Assembly: GCF_019802125.1 (NCBI RefSeq)
Contig: NZ_JAHVHT010000007.1
Coordinates: forward strand, 16,177-80,176
Direction of reading: 5' to 3'
DNA: 64,000 nucleotides
Source: Tateyamaria omphalii
GTDB lineage: Bacteria; Pseudomonadota; Alphaproteobacteria; Rhodobacterales; Rhodobacteraceae
Of this stretch, positions 39,473 through 49,847 are shown one piece after another; the stretch's first letter is position 1; the number at the start of each line of letters is the position of its first letter. Below the pieces are notes generated by a model, which was given only the letters and a program-made list of their open reading frames with translations, made no database searches and was not told the DNA's origin. A program made the translations under genes and the position numbers.

Positions 39473-40584
39473 GCGCCGAGGCGCATGATCTGCCTGCGTG
39501 GCGTGGTGGCTGGCTGAACCGGCTGGTTGCGCGTCCGGGTTTTCAAAGTTGGGCGAGCAAGTTTCCACTCACGCGATCACGGGCGCGGGCCGATGGGGCC
39601 GCGCTGTTCGATGTGGTGCAGGGGTTTGTTCAGAGCCAGGTGCTGATGGCGCTGGTGGAGCTGGACCTGTTTCGGCGGCTGCGCGCCGGGCCGCAGAGTG
39701 CCGAGGTTCTGGGCCGGGCTTGTGATGTGCCTGCCGAGCGGATGCAGGTGCTGTTGCAGGCGGGGGCGGCCCTGGGGTTGCTCAAGCGCAAGCGCGATCG
39801 GTTTGCGCTGGCCCGCAAGGGCGCCGCGCTGATGGGCGTGCCGGGGCTGGAGGCGATGATCCGGCATCACAAGGCGTTCTATGATGATCTGCGTGATCCG
39901 GTGGCGCTGCTGCGCAAACCCGAAGAGACGCAGCTGAGCCAGTTCTGGCCTTACGTGTTTGGGGGCAGCGTCGATGAGGGTGACGCTGCGATCTATTCCG
40001 ACCTGATGGCCCAGTCTCAGCGGCTGGTGGCCGAGGATACGCTGCGGGCCGTTTCGCTGACGGGTGTGCAGCATCTGCTGGACATTGGTGGCGGCACGGG
40101 TGCCTTTCTGGAGGCTGCGGGGCAGGCCAACCGGTCCATGCAGATGACCCTGTTCGATCTGCCGCCTGTGGTGCCGGACGCGCAGGCGCGATTCGAGGCG
40201 GCGGGGATGGCGGACCGTGTGACCATCGCGCCGGGATCATTTCGCGACGACACGCTGCCCGAGGGGGCGGATGCGATTTCACTGATCCGCGTGCTTTACG
40301 ATCATTCCGATGACACGGTGCGCGATTTGCTGGCCAAGGTGCATGATGCGCTGCCCGCCGGTGGGCGGCTGATCGTGTCCGAGCCGATGGGTGGCGGTGT
40401 GCGCCCTGATCGGGCCGGGGATGTTTATTTCGCCTTCTACACAATGGCGATGCAGACGGGCCGCGCTCGGTCGGCGGGCGAGATTGCCGCGCTTTTGGCC
40501 GAGGCGGGATTTGTCGACATGCGCAGCCCTGCGCCGGCCCGGTCCTATGTGACGCGGGTTGTGACGGCGCGGCGCCCGGAGTGA
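39469..40584 (+). CDS. crtF: Demethylspheroidene O-methyltransferase CrtF
   Basis: 371 residues. An N-terminal dimerisation/winged-helix part, then a SAM-binding domain (LLDIGGGTGAFLEA at about 204-217) and the late motif LPAGGRLIVSEPM. It methylates the 1-hydroxy group in the spheroidene pathway. Coupled to crtE; followed by the bchC control region. Confidence 0.94.
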   Translation: MSAEAHDLPAWRGGWLNRLVARPGFQSWASKFPLTRSRARADGAALFDVVQGFVQSQVLMALVELDLFRRLRAGPQSAEVLGRACDVPAERMQVLLQAGAALGLLKRKRDRFALARKGAALMGVPGLEAMIRHHKAFYDDLRDPVALLRKPEETQLSQFWPYVFGGSVDEGDAAIYSDLMAQSQRLVAEDTLRAVSLTGVQHLLDIGGGTGAFLEAAGQANRSMQMTLFDLPPVVPDAQARFEAAGMADRVTIAPGSFRDDTLPEGADAISLIRVLYDHSDDTVRDLLAKVHDALPAGGRLIVSEPMGGGVRPDRAGDVYFAFYTMAMQTGRARSAGEIAALLAEAGFVDMRSPAPARSYVTRVVTARRPE

Positions 40585-40593
40585 TGACTGTCA

Positions 40594-40607
40594 TTGATTT
40601 TTGTCAA
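40594..40607. promoter_or_regulatory. FNR-like box upstream of bchC
   Basis: TTGATTTTTGTCAA differs by one base from TTGAT-N4-ATCAA and lies 3 bp ahead of the first bchC PpsR site. A candidate activator site for FnrL; weaker than the box at 4318. Confidence 0.5.
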
Positions 40608-40609
40608 TG

Positions 40610-40653
40610 TGTCTAATCTGATTGACACATATGGTTGTCTAACTAGAATGACA
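40610..40653 (+). promoter_or_regulatory. bchC promoter with tandem PpsR palindromes
   Basis: TGTCTAATCTGATTGACA (40610-40627) and TGTCTAACTAGAATGACA (40636-40653), 8 bp apart. A sigma-70-like promoter fits inside: TTGACA at 40622-40627, 16-bp spacer, TAGAAT at 40644-40649. The two sites thus cover both -35 and -10, the classic CrtJ/PpsR arrangement at bchC. Confidence 0.88.
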
Positions 40654-40729
40654 CACAGCGACAAACTGCCGCCCTGAGTCTCTTTCATGTGATCCGGGCC
40701 CCGGCGGTGCCAACCAAAGGGAGACATCC

Positions 40730-41665
40730 GTGGACACCTCTGCCGTCCTTCTCAAAGGTCCCAAGGATCTGGATGTGGACACGCTGGCGCTGACCGCGCC
40801 GGGGGCGGGTGATCTGGTTGTCGAGGTGACCCATTCGGGCATTTCCACTGGAACCGAAAAGCTGTTCTGGACGGGCGAGATGCCACCCTTTCCCGGCATG
40901 GGCTATCCGCTGGTGCCGGGCTACGAGGCTGCCGGTGAGGTTGTCGAGGCCGGTCCGCTGACGGGCTTCAAGCCGGGCGACCGTGTCTTTGTGCCGGGGT
41001 CGAATTGTTTCGAGGGCGCCTTTGGCCTGTTCGGTGGCGCGGCGAAAACGCTGATCACTGACAGCGCGCGGGTGACCCGGATTGATCCCGAGCTGGGTGC
41101 AGAGGGTGCGCTGCTGGCGCTGGCCGCGACGGCCCGTCATGCGATGGCCGGGATGAACAAGGCGGTGCCGGATCTGATTGTCGGGCATGGCGTTTTGGGT
41201 CGGCTGCTGGCGCGGCTGACGATTGCCTCGGGTGCGCCTGCGCCGGTGGTGTGGGAGATTGACACCGCCCGCCGCGATGGCGCGCAGGGCTATGAAGTCA
41301 TGCACCCAGACGATGACGCGCGTCGGGATTACCGGTCGATCTACGATGCCTCCGGTCGTGGCGACTTGCTGAACGATCTGGTGGGCCGCATCGCCAAGGG
41401 TGGCGAGATTGTGCTGGCCGGGTTCTATACCGCGCCGCTGAGTTTTGCCTTCCCGCCCGCCTTTATGAAAGAGGCGCGGTTTCGGGTAGCGGCCGAATGG
41501 ACCCGTGAGGATCTGGCCGCGACGCGCGCGCTGGTCGAGTGCGGGGCGCTGCGGCTCGATGGCCTTATCACACATACACGGCCCGCCGCCGATGCGCGCG
41601 CGGCCTATGAACAGGCGTTCACCGATGGCGCTTGCCTGAAGATGATTTTGGATTGGGAGCACTGA
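40730..41665 (+). CDS. bchC: 3-hydroxyethyl bacteriochlorophyllide a dehydrogenase BchC
   Basis: 311 residues from GTG 40730, with AAAGGGAGA just upstream. A medium-chain-dehydrogenase-like enzyme ([27 protein letters not shown]) that oxidises 3-hydroxyethyl to 3-acetyl. First gene of the bchCXYZ-puf unit; 4 bp before bchX. Confidence 0.95.
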   Translation: MDTSAVLLKGPKDLDVDTLALTAPGAGDLVVEVTHSGISTGTEKLFWTGEMPPFPGMGYPLVPGYEAAGEVVEAGPLTGFKPGDRVFVPGSNCFEGAFGLFGGAAKTLITDSARVTRIDPELGAEGALLALAATARHAMAGMNKAVPDLIVGHGVLGRLLARLTIASGAPAPVVWEIDTARRDGAQGYEVMHPDDDARRDYRSIYDASGRGDLLNDLVGRIAKGGEIVLAGFYTAPLSFAFPPAFMKEARFRVAAEWTREDLAATRALVECGALRLDGLITHTRPAADARAAYEQAFTDGACLKMILDWEH

Positions 41666-41669
41666 AGCG

Positions 41670-42671
41670 ATGAAAGACGAGGTTCCTAACCTGAAGGATT
41701 TCGATCAGCGTCTGCGGGACGAGGCCAACGAAGACCTGGCTGACGTGCTGCCGCAGGAGGCGACGAAGAAGACGCAGATCATCGCGATCTATGGCAAGGG
41801 CGGGATTGGCAAGTCGTTCACTCTCGCTAACCTGAGCCACATGATGGCGGAGCAGGGCAAGCGGGTCTTGCTGATTGGCTGTGATCCGAAGTCGGATACC
41901 ACCAGCCTGCTCTTTGGCGGCAAGGCGTGCCCGACCATCATCGAGACATCCACGAAGAAGAAGCTGGCCGGGGAAGAGGTTGCCATCGGCGACGTGTGCT
42001 TCAAGCGCGGCGGTGTGTTTGCAATGGAGCTGGGCGGGCCCGAAGTGGGCCGCGGCTGCGGTGGCCGGGGGATTATCCATGGCTTTGAACTCCTCGAAAA
42101 ACTTGGCTTCCATGATTGGGATTTCGACTATGTCCTCCTGGATTTTCTCGGAGATGTGGTCTGTGGCGGTTTCGGCCTGCCCATCGCGCGGGACATGGCT
42201 CAGAAAGTGATCCTGGTCGGATCAAACGATTTGCAGTCGCTGTATGTGGCCAACAACGTCTGTTCGGCGGTGGAGTATTTCCGCAAGCTGGGCGGCAATG
42301 TCGGCGTCGCGGGCCTGGTCATCAACAAGGATGACGGGTCGGGCGAGGCGCAGGCCTTTGCCAAGGCGGTGGACATCCCGGTGCTGGCGTCGATCCCGCA
42401 GGATGATGACCTGCGCAAGAAATCGGCCAACTACCAGATTGTCGGCACTGCGGAGAGCCAGTGGGGCGCGTTGTTTGCCGAGCTGGGCATGAACGTGGCT
42501 GATGCGCCGCCGGTGCGGCCAGCGCCGCTGTCGCAGGACGGGCTGCTGGAGCTGTTCGATGGGTCGGACACCGGCGCGGGCGTGGTTCTGGAGCCTGCGA
42601 CCGATACCGATATGCGCGGCAAGAATGCGAAGCCCAAGGAAAGCCTGGAGGTGGTCTATGACGACGCCTGA
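41670..42671 (+). CDS. bchX: Chlorophyllide a reductase iron protein BchX
   Basis: 333 residues. NifH-like, with Walker [10 protein letters not shown] and cluster cysteines in GRGCGGRG and VVCGGFGLP. It transfers electrons to BchYZ for ring B reduction, converting chlorophyllide to bacteriochlorophyllide. The last 14 bp overlap a small unnamed gene. Confidence 0.96.
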   Translation: MKDEVPNLKDFDQRLRDEANEDLADVLPQEATKKTQIIAIYGKGGIGKSFTLANLSHMMAEQGKRVLLIGCDPKSDTTSLLFGGKACPTIIETSTKKKLAGEEVAIGDVCFKRGGVFAMELGGPEVGRGCGGRGIIHGFELLEKLGFHDWDFDYVLLDFLGDVVCGGFGLPIARDMAQKVILVGSNDLQSLYVANNVCSAVEYFRKLGGNVGVAGLVINKDDGSGEAQAFAKAVDIPVLASIPQDDDLRKKSANYQIVGTAESQWGALFAELGMNVADAPPVRPAPLSQDGLLELFDGSDTGAGVVLEPATDTDMRGKNAKPKESLEVVYDDA

Positions 42672-42858
42672 CATTCGGTCCGCGGAGGAATTGCGCGCGT
42701 CGAGCGTGATTTTGGCGCAGCGCAGCCGATTGGCCGCAGCGCTTGCCGAAAGGAGCATTACCAAGTCCAACAGCCTGCGCACCCGGTCGGACAGGCTGTG
42801 CGTGCTGTATTCCAGCCTGGACCCGGTATCCTATGCCCAGTGGGTCGAGATGGAATGA
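42658..42858 (+). CDS. Small unknown protein between bchX and bchY
   Basis: 66 residues starting MTTPDIRSAEELRASSVILA and ending [11 protein letters not shown]. It starts inside bchX (14-bp overlap) and its stop overlaps the bchY ATG (ATGA), so translation is coupled on both sides. No signal or membrane helix; it looks like a short helical protein rich in Ser, Arg and Leu. No name is known to me. The location suggests a helper of chlorophyllide a reductase, or only a coupling device; both are guesses. Confidence 0.6.
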   Translation: MTTPDIRSAEELRASSVILAQRSRLAAALAERSITKSNSLRTRSDRLCVLYSSLDPVSYAQWVEME

Positions 42859-44423
42859 GCGCCAAGGTCACATATGACGCCTCGGAAGAGGTTGTCGTGA
42901 CCGAAGGTCACCCGCGCGAGGCCGAGATGCCTGGCGGGCAGGCGCCTGTGGATGGGCTTGGCTGCCATTCCGGCTCCGAAATGGAGAAGGCTGCCCGCAT
43001 GGCAGGCAACTCCGAGATGCTGGACAAGTTCGCCGAAGATTACCCGCAAGGACCCCATGACAAGCCGCAGAGCATGTGCCCGGCATTCGGGTCGTTGCGC
43101 GTGGGTTTGCGGATGCGCCGGGTGGCGACCGTGTTGAGCGGGTCGGCGTGCTGTGTGTACGGGCTGACCTTTGTGTCCCATTTCTACGGGGCGCGGCGGT
43201 CGGTTGGCTATGTGCCTTTCAACTCTGAGACGCTGGTGACTGGCAAGCTGTTCGAGGACATTCGCGAGAGCGTTCACGACCTTGCCGATCCCGACAAGTA
43301 CGACGCCATTGTCGTGACGAACCTGTGTGTTCCGACCGCATCCGGCGTGCCGCTGCGGCTGTTGCCCAGCGAAATCAATGGTGTCCGGATCGTCGGGATC
43401 GACGTGCCCGGATTTGGTATTCCCACCCATGCCGAGGCCAAGGATGTTCTGGCCGGAGCAATGCTGAACTATGCCCGCGCCGAAGTGGAGGCGGGGCCGG
43501 TGGCGGCTCCCGTGGGTGGGAAATCTGATCGCCCGACCGTGGCGCTGCTGGGTGAGATGTTCCCGGCGGACCCCATGATGATCGGGCAGATGCTCGCGCC
43601 TTTGGGACTTGCCGCGGGGCCGGTTGTGCCGTGCCGCGAGTGGCGCGAGCTCTACGCCGCTTTGGACAGTGCGGTCGTGGCGGCGGTGCATCCGTTTTAT
43701 ACTGCAGCTGTTCGTGAGTTCGAGGCCGCTGGGCGGCCCATTGTTGGCTCTGCCCCCGTGGGTCGTGATGGCACTGCGGCGTGGCTGAAGGCCATTGGCG
43801 AAGCGCATGGTTGTTCTGCTGAGCAGATTGCAGAAGCGCAGAATGCGATGTTGCCGGCGATTTCCGGTGCGCTCGGTGCGATGCCGATCAAGGGGACCAT
43901 TACGCTGTCTGGCTATGAAGGGTCCGAGTTGCTGGTCGCCCGCCTGCTGATCGAGAGCGGGGCGGAGGTGCCTTATGTGGGCACCGCTTGCCCTCGGACG
44001 CCTTGGAACGCCGAGGATCAGGCGTGGCTTGAGGCGAAGGGCGTGAAGGTCAAGTTCCGTGCGTCGCTGGAAGATGATTGTGCGGCGATGGAGGCGGTGA
44101 AGCCCGACCTCGCCATTGGCACGACGCCGGTGGTGCAGAAGGCCAAGGAGCTGGGTGTGCCTGGCTTGTATTTCACCAACCTAATTTCGGCGCGGCCGCT
44201 GATGGGACCAGCCGGTGCCGGATCTTTGGCGCAGGTCATCAATGCCGCCATCGCCAACAAGGGCCGCATGGATCACATGCGCGCGTTCTTTGAAGGTGTG
44301 GGCGAGGGTGACACCGCTGGCGTCTGGGAAGGCGACCCGAATCTGCGCCCCGACTTCCGGGCGCAGAACGCCAAGAAGCTGGAACGCCAGGCCAAGGCCG
44401 CGAAGGCGGCGGAGATGATTTGA
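42855..44423 (+). CDS. bchY: Chlorophyllide a reductase subunit Y
   Basis: About 522 residues from ATG 42855 ([15 protein letters not shown]); a longer reading from 42798 lies over the small gene and is rejected. A NifD-like subunit with Cys in [19 protein letters not shown] and GSACCVYG as cluster ligand candidates. It forms the catalytic heterotetramer with BchZ. Confidence 0.95.
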   Translation: MSAKVTYDASEEVVVTEGHPREAEMPGGQAPVDGLGCHSGSEMEKAARMAGNSEMLDKFAEDYPQGPHDKPQSMCPAFGSLRVGLRMRRVATVLSGSACCVYGLTFVSHFYGARRSVGYVPFNSETLVTGKLFEDIRESVHDLADPDKYDAIVVTNLCVPTASGVPLRLLPSEINGVRIVGIDVPGFGIPTHAEAKDVLAGAMLNYARAEVEAGPVAAPVGGKSDRPTVALLGEMFPADPMMIGQMLAPLGLAAGPVVPCREWRELYAALDSAVVAAVHPFYTAAVREFEAAGRPIVGSAPVGRDGTAAWLKAIGEAHGCSAEQIAEAQNAMLPAISGALGAMPIKGTITLSGYEGSELLVARLLIESGAEVPYVGTACPRTPWNAEDQAWLEAKGVKVKFRASLEDDCAAMEAVKPDLAIGTTPVVQKAKELGVPGLYFTNLISARPLMGPAGAGSLAQVINAAIANKGRMDHMRAFFEGVGEGDTAGVWEGDPNLRPDFRAQNAKKLERQAKAAKAAEMI

Positions 44424-44451
44424 TGGCTTGGCGGGTGACATACGGATGCGC

Positions 44452-44500
44452 GGTGCGCAGCAAGTGCGCACCCTACGTAGGGTGTGCATTCATGCGCACC
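44452..44500. repeat. Inverted pair of GTAGGGTGCGC repeats between bchY and bchZ
   Basis: Left copy 44452-44477 (GGTGCGCAGCAAGTGCGCAC, CCTACG) and right copy 44476-44500 in reverse (CGTAGGGTGTGCATTCATGC, GCACC), sharing CG at the junction. It ends 14 bp before the bchZ ATG, so the hairpins would stand right in front of that ribosome site. Confidence 0.8.
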
Positions 44501-44514
44501 ATTGGCGGTGCCTC

Positions 44515-46005
44515 ATGCTGATCATGGATCACGACAGGGCAGGCGGATACTGGGGCGCGGTTTACGCGTTCTGCGCCGTGAAGGGCCTGCAATGCGTCAT
44601 CGACGGCCCGGTGGGGTGCGAGAACCTGCCGGTGACGTCTGTGCTGCACTACACCGATGCCCTGCCGCCCCATGAGTTGCCCATCGTGACCACCGGTCTG
44701 GGCGAGGAGGAGCTGGGCCGCGACGGGACCGAGGGTGCGATGAAGCGCGCCTGGGGCACGCTTGATCCGGCGCTGCCTGCGGTTGTCGTCACCGGTTCTA
44801 TCGCCGAGATGATCGGCGGTGGCGTCACGCCCCAAGGTACCAATATTCAGAGATTTCTGCCACGCACCATCGACGAAGATCAGTGGGAAGCAGCAGACCG
44901 GGCCATGACCTGGATCTTTACCGAGTTCGGTATGACCAAGGGTCGGATGCCCCGCGAGGCCAAGCGGGAGGAGAACGCGAAGCCTCGTGTGAACATCCTG
45001 GGTCCGATGTACGGCACGTTCAACATGCCGTCGGACCTGGCGGAGATCCGGCGCCTTGTCGAAGGCATCGGATGCGAGGTCAACATGGTGATGCCGCTGG
45101 GCGCCCATGTGGCCGAAATGCGAAATCTGGTGAATGCGGATGTGAACATCTGCATGTACCGCGAGTTCGGGCGCGGATTGTGTGAGCTTCTTGCCAAGCC
45201 ATACCTGCAAGCCCCGATAGGGGTCGAGAGTACGACCAAGTTCCTGCGCGCACTGGGGACCTTGGTCGGCCTCGACCCCGAACCTTTTATCCAGCGCGAA
45301 AAGCATTCGACGCTGAAGCCTGTGTGGGACCTGTGGCGGTCCGTGACGCAGGATTTCTTTGCGACCGCCAGCTTTGCCGTGGTGGCGAACGAGACTTATG
45401 CCCGGGGTCTGCGCCTGTTTCTTGAGGACGACATGGGCCTGCCATGTGCATTCGCGACGGCGCGTGTGGCGGGCAAGAAGACCAACAACGAGGAAGTGCG
45501 CGCCTGGATGGGCCAGAAGCGCCCCTTGGTCGTGTTCGGGTCCATCAATGAAAAGATGTATCTGGCCGAGATGAAGGGCGGGCATGGGCCCAGCCCTGCG
45601 TTCATTCCCGCCAGCTTCCCCGGTGCCGCGATCCGGCGGTCCACTGGTACGCCGTTCATGGGCTATGCTGGCGCGACCTATGTGATCCAAGAGGTCTGCA
45701 ACGGTCTCTTTGACGCGCTGTTCCACATTCTGCCCTTGGCCACCGACATGGATGCGGCCGAGGCGACACCGACGACCCTGCGCAGGGATTTCCCCTGGGA
45801 TGCCGATGCGCAGGCCATGCTCGACAAGATTGTCGAACAACACCCCATCCTGACCCGGATTTCCGCGGCCAAGACCCTGCGCGATGCGGCTGAGCAAGCA
45901 GCCCTCGCGCAAGGCGCGGACCGGGTCGTGATCGAAACCGTGCGCGCATTAGACCCGGCTTTGGCCGGGTCGTCAGACAACGTTTCCGAAGGAGGAACAG
46001 CATGA
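44515..46005 (+). CDS. bchZ: Chlorophyllide a reductase subunit Z
   Basis: 496 residues from ATG 44515 ([19 protein letters not shown]), the usual BchZ start; the longer frame to 44428 would translate the repeat. A NifK-like partner of BchY with conserved [21 protein letters not shown]. The Shine-Dalgarno is weak (GGCGGTG). The stop overlaps pufQ. Confidence 0.95.
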   Translation: MLIMDHDRAGGYWGAVYAFCAVKGLQCVIDGPVGCENLPVTSVLHYTDALPPHELPIVTTGLGEEELGRDGTEGAMKRAWGTLDPALPAVVVTGSIAEMIGGGVTPQGTNIQRFLPRTIDEDQWEAADRAMTWIFTEFGMTKGRMPREAKREENAKPRVNILGPMYGTFNMPSDLAEIRRLVEGIGCEVNMVMPLGAHVAEMRNLVNADVNICMYREFGRGLCELLAKPYLQAPIGVESTTKFLRALGTLVGLDPEPFIQREKHSTLKPVWDLWRSVTQDFFATASFAVVANETYARGLRLFLEDDMGLPCAFATARVAGKKTNNEEVRAWMGQKRPLVVFGSINEKMYLAEMKGGHGPSPAFIPASFPGAAIRRSTGTPFMGYAGATYVIQEVCNGLFDALFHILPLATDMDAAEATPTTLRRDFPWDADAQAMLDKIVEQHPILTRISAAKTLRDAAEQAALAQGADRVVIETVRALDPALAGSSDNVSEGGTA

Positions 46006-46232
46006 CTGACATGACATCGAACGTGGTCACCGAGACCCATGCGAAAAAGCGCAACGGCGAACGGACCGAGTTCATGGTCTATTTCGCGATCATCTTTGTG
46101 GCGACCCTGCCGCTGGCCTGCCTGACCTGGGCGCTGGCCGCGATCAAGTCGCGCAGTTTCACCGACAAGGGCCCGATGGCCCGGGCCTGGACCCAGGCAC
46201 GGATCATCACGCCGATGATCTTCAACGCGTGA
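46002..46232 (+). CDS. pufQ: PufQ, bacteriochlorophyll-related puf leader protein
   Basis: 76 residues with one membrane helix (about 25-47, [22 protein letters not shown]) and the conserved tail [18 protein letters not shown]. PufQ affects bacteriochlorophyll supply for complex assembly. ATGA overlap with bchZ. 159 bp of untranslated sequence follow before pufB. Confidence 0.9.
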   Translation: MTDMTSNVVTETHAKKRNGERTEFMVYFAIIFVATLPLACLTWALAAIKSRSFTDKGPMARAWTQARIITPMIFNA

Positions 46233-46391
46233 TCCTCACGCCGACATATCAAGGTTTTCTCGGACAGTGTGCGCCTGCCGAGACACGAGACTGGACGCCT
46301 GGCAACAGGTGGACAGAGCCCGGAGGGGGTGACCCCGATGGACCCGGCCGCGGGGTGCGCGGCGTCAGCACTGAATTCCGGAGGAATTACT

Positions 46392-46547
46392 ATGGCTGAA
46401 AACCTGTCATTCACAGGTCTCACAGACGAGCAGGCGCAAGAGCTGCACGCTGTCTACATGAGCGGGCTCTGGCTTTTCACAGCCGTGGCCGTTGTCGCTC
46501 ACTTGGCAACGTACATCTGGCGTCCCTGGTTCGCGAACGGTTGGTAA
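46392..46547 (+). CDS. pufB: Light-harvesting 1 beta polypeptide
   Basis: 51 residues ([20 protein letters not shown]). One transmembrane helix; His38 of the conserved [14 protein letters not shown] motif ligates bacteriochlorophyll, and His19 lies near the membrane entry. A good CCGGAGGAA ribosome site. Forms the LH1 ring with PufA. Confidence 0.97.
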   Translation: MAENLSFTGLTDEQAQELHAVYMSGLWLFTAVAVVAHLATYIWRPWFANGW

Positions 46548-46556
46548 GGACAAGAC

Positions 46557-46715
46557 ATGGCAAAGTTCTACAAGATCTGGCTCATTTTTGATCCCCGCCG
46601 CGTGTTCGTAGCGCAAGGCGTCTTCTTGTTCCTGCTGGCAGCGATGATTCACCTCGTCCTGCTGAGCACGGAGCACTTCAACTGGTTCGAGCTGGCAGCC
46701 CAAGGCGCCCAGTAA
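46557..46715 (+). CDS. pufA: Light-harvesting 1 alpha polypeptide
   Basis: 52 residues read directly ([20 protein letters not shown]), too short to be flagged by simple length filters. One helix with His32 in [11 protein letters not shown] as the bacteriochlorophyll ligand. 9 bp after pufB; followed by a stable hairpin that should protect the pufBA message. Confidence 0.97.
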   Translation: MAKFYKIWLIFDPRRVFVAQGVFLFLLAAMIHLVLLSTEHFNWFELAAQGAQ

Positions 46716-46744
46716 GCACCGGTCCGAAGGGATCCAAAACAATC

Positions 46745-46786
46745 GCTGCGGGCGGGGCATAAAGTGCGCCCCTGCCTGCCCGCAGC
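46745..46786 (+). terminator. pufA-pufL intercistronic hairpin
   Basis: GCTGCGGGC / GCCCGCAGC (9 bp) enclosing GGGGC / GCCCC, without a T-run. In Rhodobacter, a hairpin at this place stabilises pufBA mRNA over pufLM and sets the LH1 to reaction centre ratio. Here it is more likely an attenuator or stabiliser than a full terminator. Confidence 0.75.
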
Positions 46787-46858
46787 AAACCACTTCTGAC
46801 GACAAAAGACGGCTGACGTCCCCCGGGGGGCCGCGCCGCCAAACGCGGAGATAGAGAG

Positions 46859-47722
46859 ATGGCGTTGCTATCCTTCGAACGAAAGTATCGCGTCCGCGGA
46901 GGGACGCTGATCGGCGGCGATCTGTTCGACTTCTGGGTCGGCCCATTCTACGTGGGCTTTTTCGGGGTCACGACTGCCTTTTTTGCACTGCTGGGCACTA
47001 TCCTGATTTTCTGGGGCGCATCTCAGCAAGGCACATTCAACCCCTGGCTTATCAACATCGCACCGCCGGACCTGAGTTACGGTCTGGGCATGGCGCCGCT
47101 GATGGAAGGCGGGCTGTGGCAGATCATCACGATCTGTGCGACCGGTGCGTTCATCTCATGGGCGCTGCGCGAGGTTGAGATCTGCCGCAAGCTGGGCATG
47201 GGCTACCATGTGCCCATCGGCTTTGCCTTTGCGATCTTTGCCTATGTGACGCTGGTGATCTTCCGCCCGCTGCTGATGGGTGCGTGGGGGCACGGCTTCC
47301 CTTATGGCATTTTCAGCCACCTCGATTGGGTGAGCAACACGGGCTACGCCTATCTCCACTTCCACTACAACCCGGCGCATATGCTGGCGGTCACGCTGTT
47401 CTTCACGACCACGCTGGCGCTGGCGCTGCACGGCGCGCTGATCCTGTCCGCGGCAAACCCCGAAGAGGGCGAGCTGGCCAAAACGCCGGATCACGAGGAC
47501 ACGTTCTTCCGTGACTTCATCGGCTATTCGATCGGCACGCTGGGCATTCACCGTCTGGGTTGGCTTCTGGCCATCAACGCGGGCTTCTGGAGTGCGATCT
47601 GCATCATCATTTCCGGCCCGGTCTGGACCGCTGGCTGGCCCGAATGGTGGAACTGGTGGCTGAACTTGCCCATCTGGGGCGCCGATCCGCTGCCTGTCTA
47701 TCAATCCGGATTTGGGGGCTAA
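46859..47722 (+). CDS. pufL: Reaction centre L subunit
   Basis: 287 residues with five membrane helices. Conserved [23 protein letters not shown] and the His residues for special pair and iron ([18 protein letters not shown]). Binds bacteriochlorophyll, bacteriopheophytin and QB with PufM. Confidence 0.98.
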   Translation: MALLSFERKYRVRGGTLIGGDLFDFWVGPFYVGFFGVTTAFFALLGTILIFWGASQQGTFNPWLINIAPPDLSYGLGMAPLMEGGLWQIITICATGAFISWALREVEICRKLGMGYHVPIGFAFAIFAYVTLVIFRPLLMGAWGHGFPYGIFSHLDWVSNTGYAYLHFHYNPAHMLAVTLFFTTTLALALHGALILSAANPEEGELAKTPDHEDTFFRDFIGYSIGTLGIHRLGWLLAINAGFWSAICIIISGPVWTAGWPEWWNWWLNLPIWGADPLPVYQSGFGG

Positions 47723-47726
47723 GATC

Positions 47727-48716
47727 ATGGCTGTTGAATATCAAAATATCTTCACCCAGGTCCAAGTTCAGGGGAACCCCGAATGGGGCATGGACGACAG
47801 TGGCGATATGACACGCGAGCGTGTCGGCAAGCCCTGGTTCTCGACCCTCGCAGGCTGGCTGGGCAACGCGCAGATCGGACCGATCTATCTGGGCTGGACC
47901 GGCATGGTGTCACTGGCCACGGGCCTGATCTGGTTCGTGATGGTCGGCATTTCGATGCTGAGCCAGGTTGGATACTCGATCCCCGAGTTCATCCGGCAAC
48001 TGTTCTGGCTGGCGCTTGAGCCGCCATCGCCGGAATACGGGCTGAGCATGCCGCCGCTGGATGAGGGGGGCTGGTACATCATCGCCAGCTTCTTCCTGCT
48101 GGTTTCGGTGATGACCTGGCTCTTGCGCTCGTACTTGCTGGCGGCAGAGCACAAGATGGGCAAGCACGTGTTCTGGGCGTTCGCGTCCGCCGTGTGGCTG
48201 TTCCTGGTGCTGGGTCTGTTCCGTCCGGTTCTCATGGGATCGTGGAGTGAGGCGGTGCCCTATGGCATCTTCCCGCACCTTGACTGGACCACGGCGTTCT
48301 CGATCCGCTACGGCAACCTTTACTACAACCCGTTCCACTGTCTTTCGATCGTGTTCCTTTATGGCTCTGTCCTGCTGTTCTGTATGCATGGCGGCACCAT
48401 TCTGGCGGTGACCCGCTATGGCGGCGACCGCGAGTTGGAGCAGATCTATGACCGCGGCACGGCGACCGAGCGGGCAGCCCTGTTCTGGCGCTGGACCATG
48501 GGCTTCAACGCCACGATGGAGGGTATTCACCGATGGGCCTGGTGGTTTGCGGTGCTGACACCCATCACGGGCGGGATCGGCATCCTGCTGACCGGGACCG
48601 TGGTCGACAACTGGTTCATCTGGGCGCAGGAGCACAACTTTGCCCCCATGTATGACGGCGCCTATGGCTACGAAGACTATGGCTCCTACGAAGCCTTTAT
48701 CGGGCAGGAGGACTGA
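47727..48716 (+). CDS. pufM: Reaction centre M subunit
   Basis: 329 residues from ATG 47727 ([21 protein letters not shown]), 4 bp after pufL. Five helices; [23 protein letters not shown] and GIHRWAWW are conserved. Binds QA. The C-terminus is slightly extended ([17 protein letters not shown]), as in species with PufC. No pufX-like frame follows. Confidence 0.98.
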   Translation: MAVEYQNIFTQVQVQGNPEWGMDDSGDMTRERVGKPWFSTLAGWLGNAQIGPIYLGWTGMVSLATGLIWFVMVGISMLSQVGYSIPEFIRQLFWLALEPPSPEYGLSMPPLDEGGWYIIASFFLLVSVMTWLLRSYLLAAEHKMGKHVFWAFASAVWLFLVLGLFRPVLMGSWSEAVPYGIFPHLDWTTAFSIRYGNLYYNPFHCLSIVFLYGSVLLFCMHGGTILAVTRYGGDRELEQIYDRGTATERAALFWRWTMGFNATMEGIHRWAWWFAVLTPITGGIGILLTGTVVDNWFIWAQEHNFAPMYDGAYGYEDYGSYEAFIGQED

Positions 48717-48718
48717 TC

Positions 48719-49840
48719 ATGCTACCCAAGTGGTTCAATGACTGGAACAGGGCGAACCCGACCAATGTGTTCGGGCCCGCCATCGCCATCGGTATCGTGG
48801 GCAGTGCTGTCTTTGTCGCGGCCCTGGTGGTGACATGGGGCAACCCGGTGCAGACCGAGAGCATGCAGACCGGCCCGCGCGGCACGGGCATGTCGGTGCC
48901 GGAGTACAACGTGTCACGGCTGGCGCCGGATCCCGACATCGAAAACTACTACACCGAAGAGCCTTACATCCCCGAAGGGGGTGAGGAGCTGGCCGGGGAC
49001 ATTTACGAGAATGTCCAGGTGTTGGGTGATCTGACGGATGACAACTTCAACCGGGTGATGCTGGCCATCACGCAGTGGGTGTCGCCGGAGGAGGGCTGTG
49101 CCTACTGCCATGGTGACGTCGACATCTCGGAATACGGGTCGGATGACCTTTATACCAAGGTGATCAGCCGTCGCATGATCCAGATGACGCAGAACCTGAA
49201 CGAGAATTGGTCGGGTCACGTCAACGCGATCGAAGAGGTCGGTGTGAACTGCTACACCTGCCACCGCGGTCAGAACGTGCCCAGCGACATCTGGTTCAAC
49301 GTCACCCCGGTGAACGAGAATGTCGGTGGCTGGGCAGCGCAGCAGAACCGAGCCACGTCGATGTCGTCCTCGACCTCGCTGCCGTCGTCGGCTTTGGAAG
49401 TCTATCTGACCGACTATGACAGCCAGGTGAATGTCCACGATCTGGAAAGCCGCGTGGCCGGTGTGCCGGGTCTGGATGACGAGGTGCACACGATCCAGAA
49501 GACCGAGATGACCTATTCGCTGATGAATTACTTCTCGAACTCGCTGGGTGTGAACTGTGTGTTCTGCCACAACAGCCGCGCTTTCTATGATCCTGCGCAA
49601 TACACGCCGCAATGGGGCATCGCGCAGCTGGGCCGTCAGATGGTGATCGAGATGAACCAGGAGTACCTGATCCCGTTGAAGGACACGTATCCGCCTGAGC
49701 GTCTGGGTCCGATCTTTGCCGATGCGCCCAAGGCGGCGTGCCGGACGTGCCACAAGGGCTATCAGCGCCCGCTGCAAGGCATGAATGTGATTGCCGACTG
49801 GCCGGAACTGGCGACCACGGAGGCGCCTGTTTACGAGTGA
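48719..49840 (+). CDS. pufC: Tetrahaem cytochrome c subunit of the reaction centre
   Basis: 373 residues with a non-cleaved N-terminal anchor (about 18-40) and no lipobox Cys. Four haem motifs: CAYCH, CYTCH, CVFCH, CRTCH. The periplasmic subunit passes electrons from soluble cytochromes to the special pair. 2 bp after pufM. Confidence 0.97.
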   Translation: MLPKWFNDWNRANPTNVFGPAIAIGIVGSAVFVAALVVTWGNPVQTESMQTGPRGTGMSVPEYNVSRLAPDPDIENYYTEEPYIPEGGEELAGDIYENVQVLGDLTDDNFNRVMLAITQWVSPEEGCAYCHGDVDISEYGSDDLYTKVISRRMIQMTQNLNENWSGHVNAIEEVGVNCYTCHRGQNVPSDIWFNVTPVNENVGGWAAQQNRATSMSSSTSLPSSALEVYLTDYDSQVNVHDLESRVAGVPGLDDEVHTIQKTEMTYSLMNYFSNSLGVNCVFCHNSRAFYDPAQYTPQWGIAQLGRQMVIEMNQEYLIPLKDTYPPERLGPIFADAPKAACRTCHKGYQRPLQGMNVIADWPELATTEAPVYE

Positions 49841-49847
49841 TCCGTTG

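Noticed and set aside
36956..39568. An 870-codon minus frame containing crtD
   Set aside because: The part beyond 38494 is antisense to crtE/crtF; CrtD has a clear N-terminal FAD motif right after ATG 38494.
48717..49840. pufX
   Set aside because: No small PufX-like frame follows pufM; the tetrahaem pufC starts 2 bp later.
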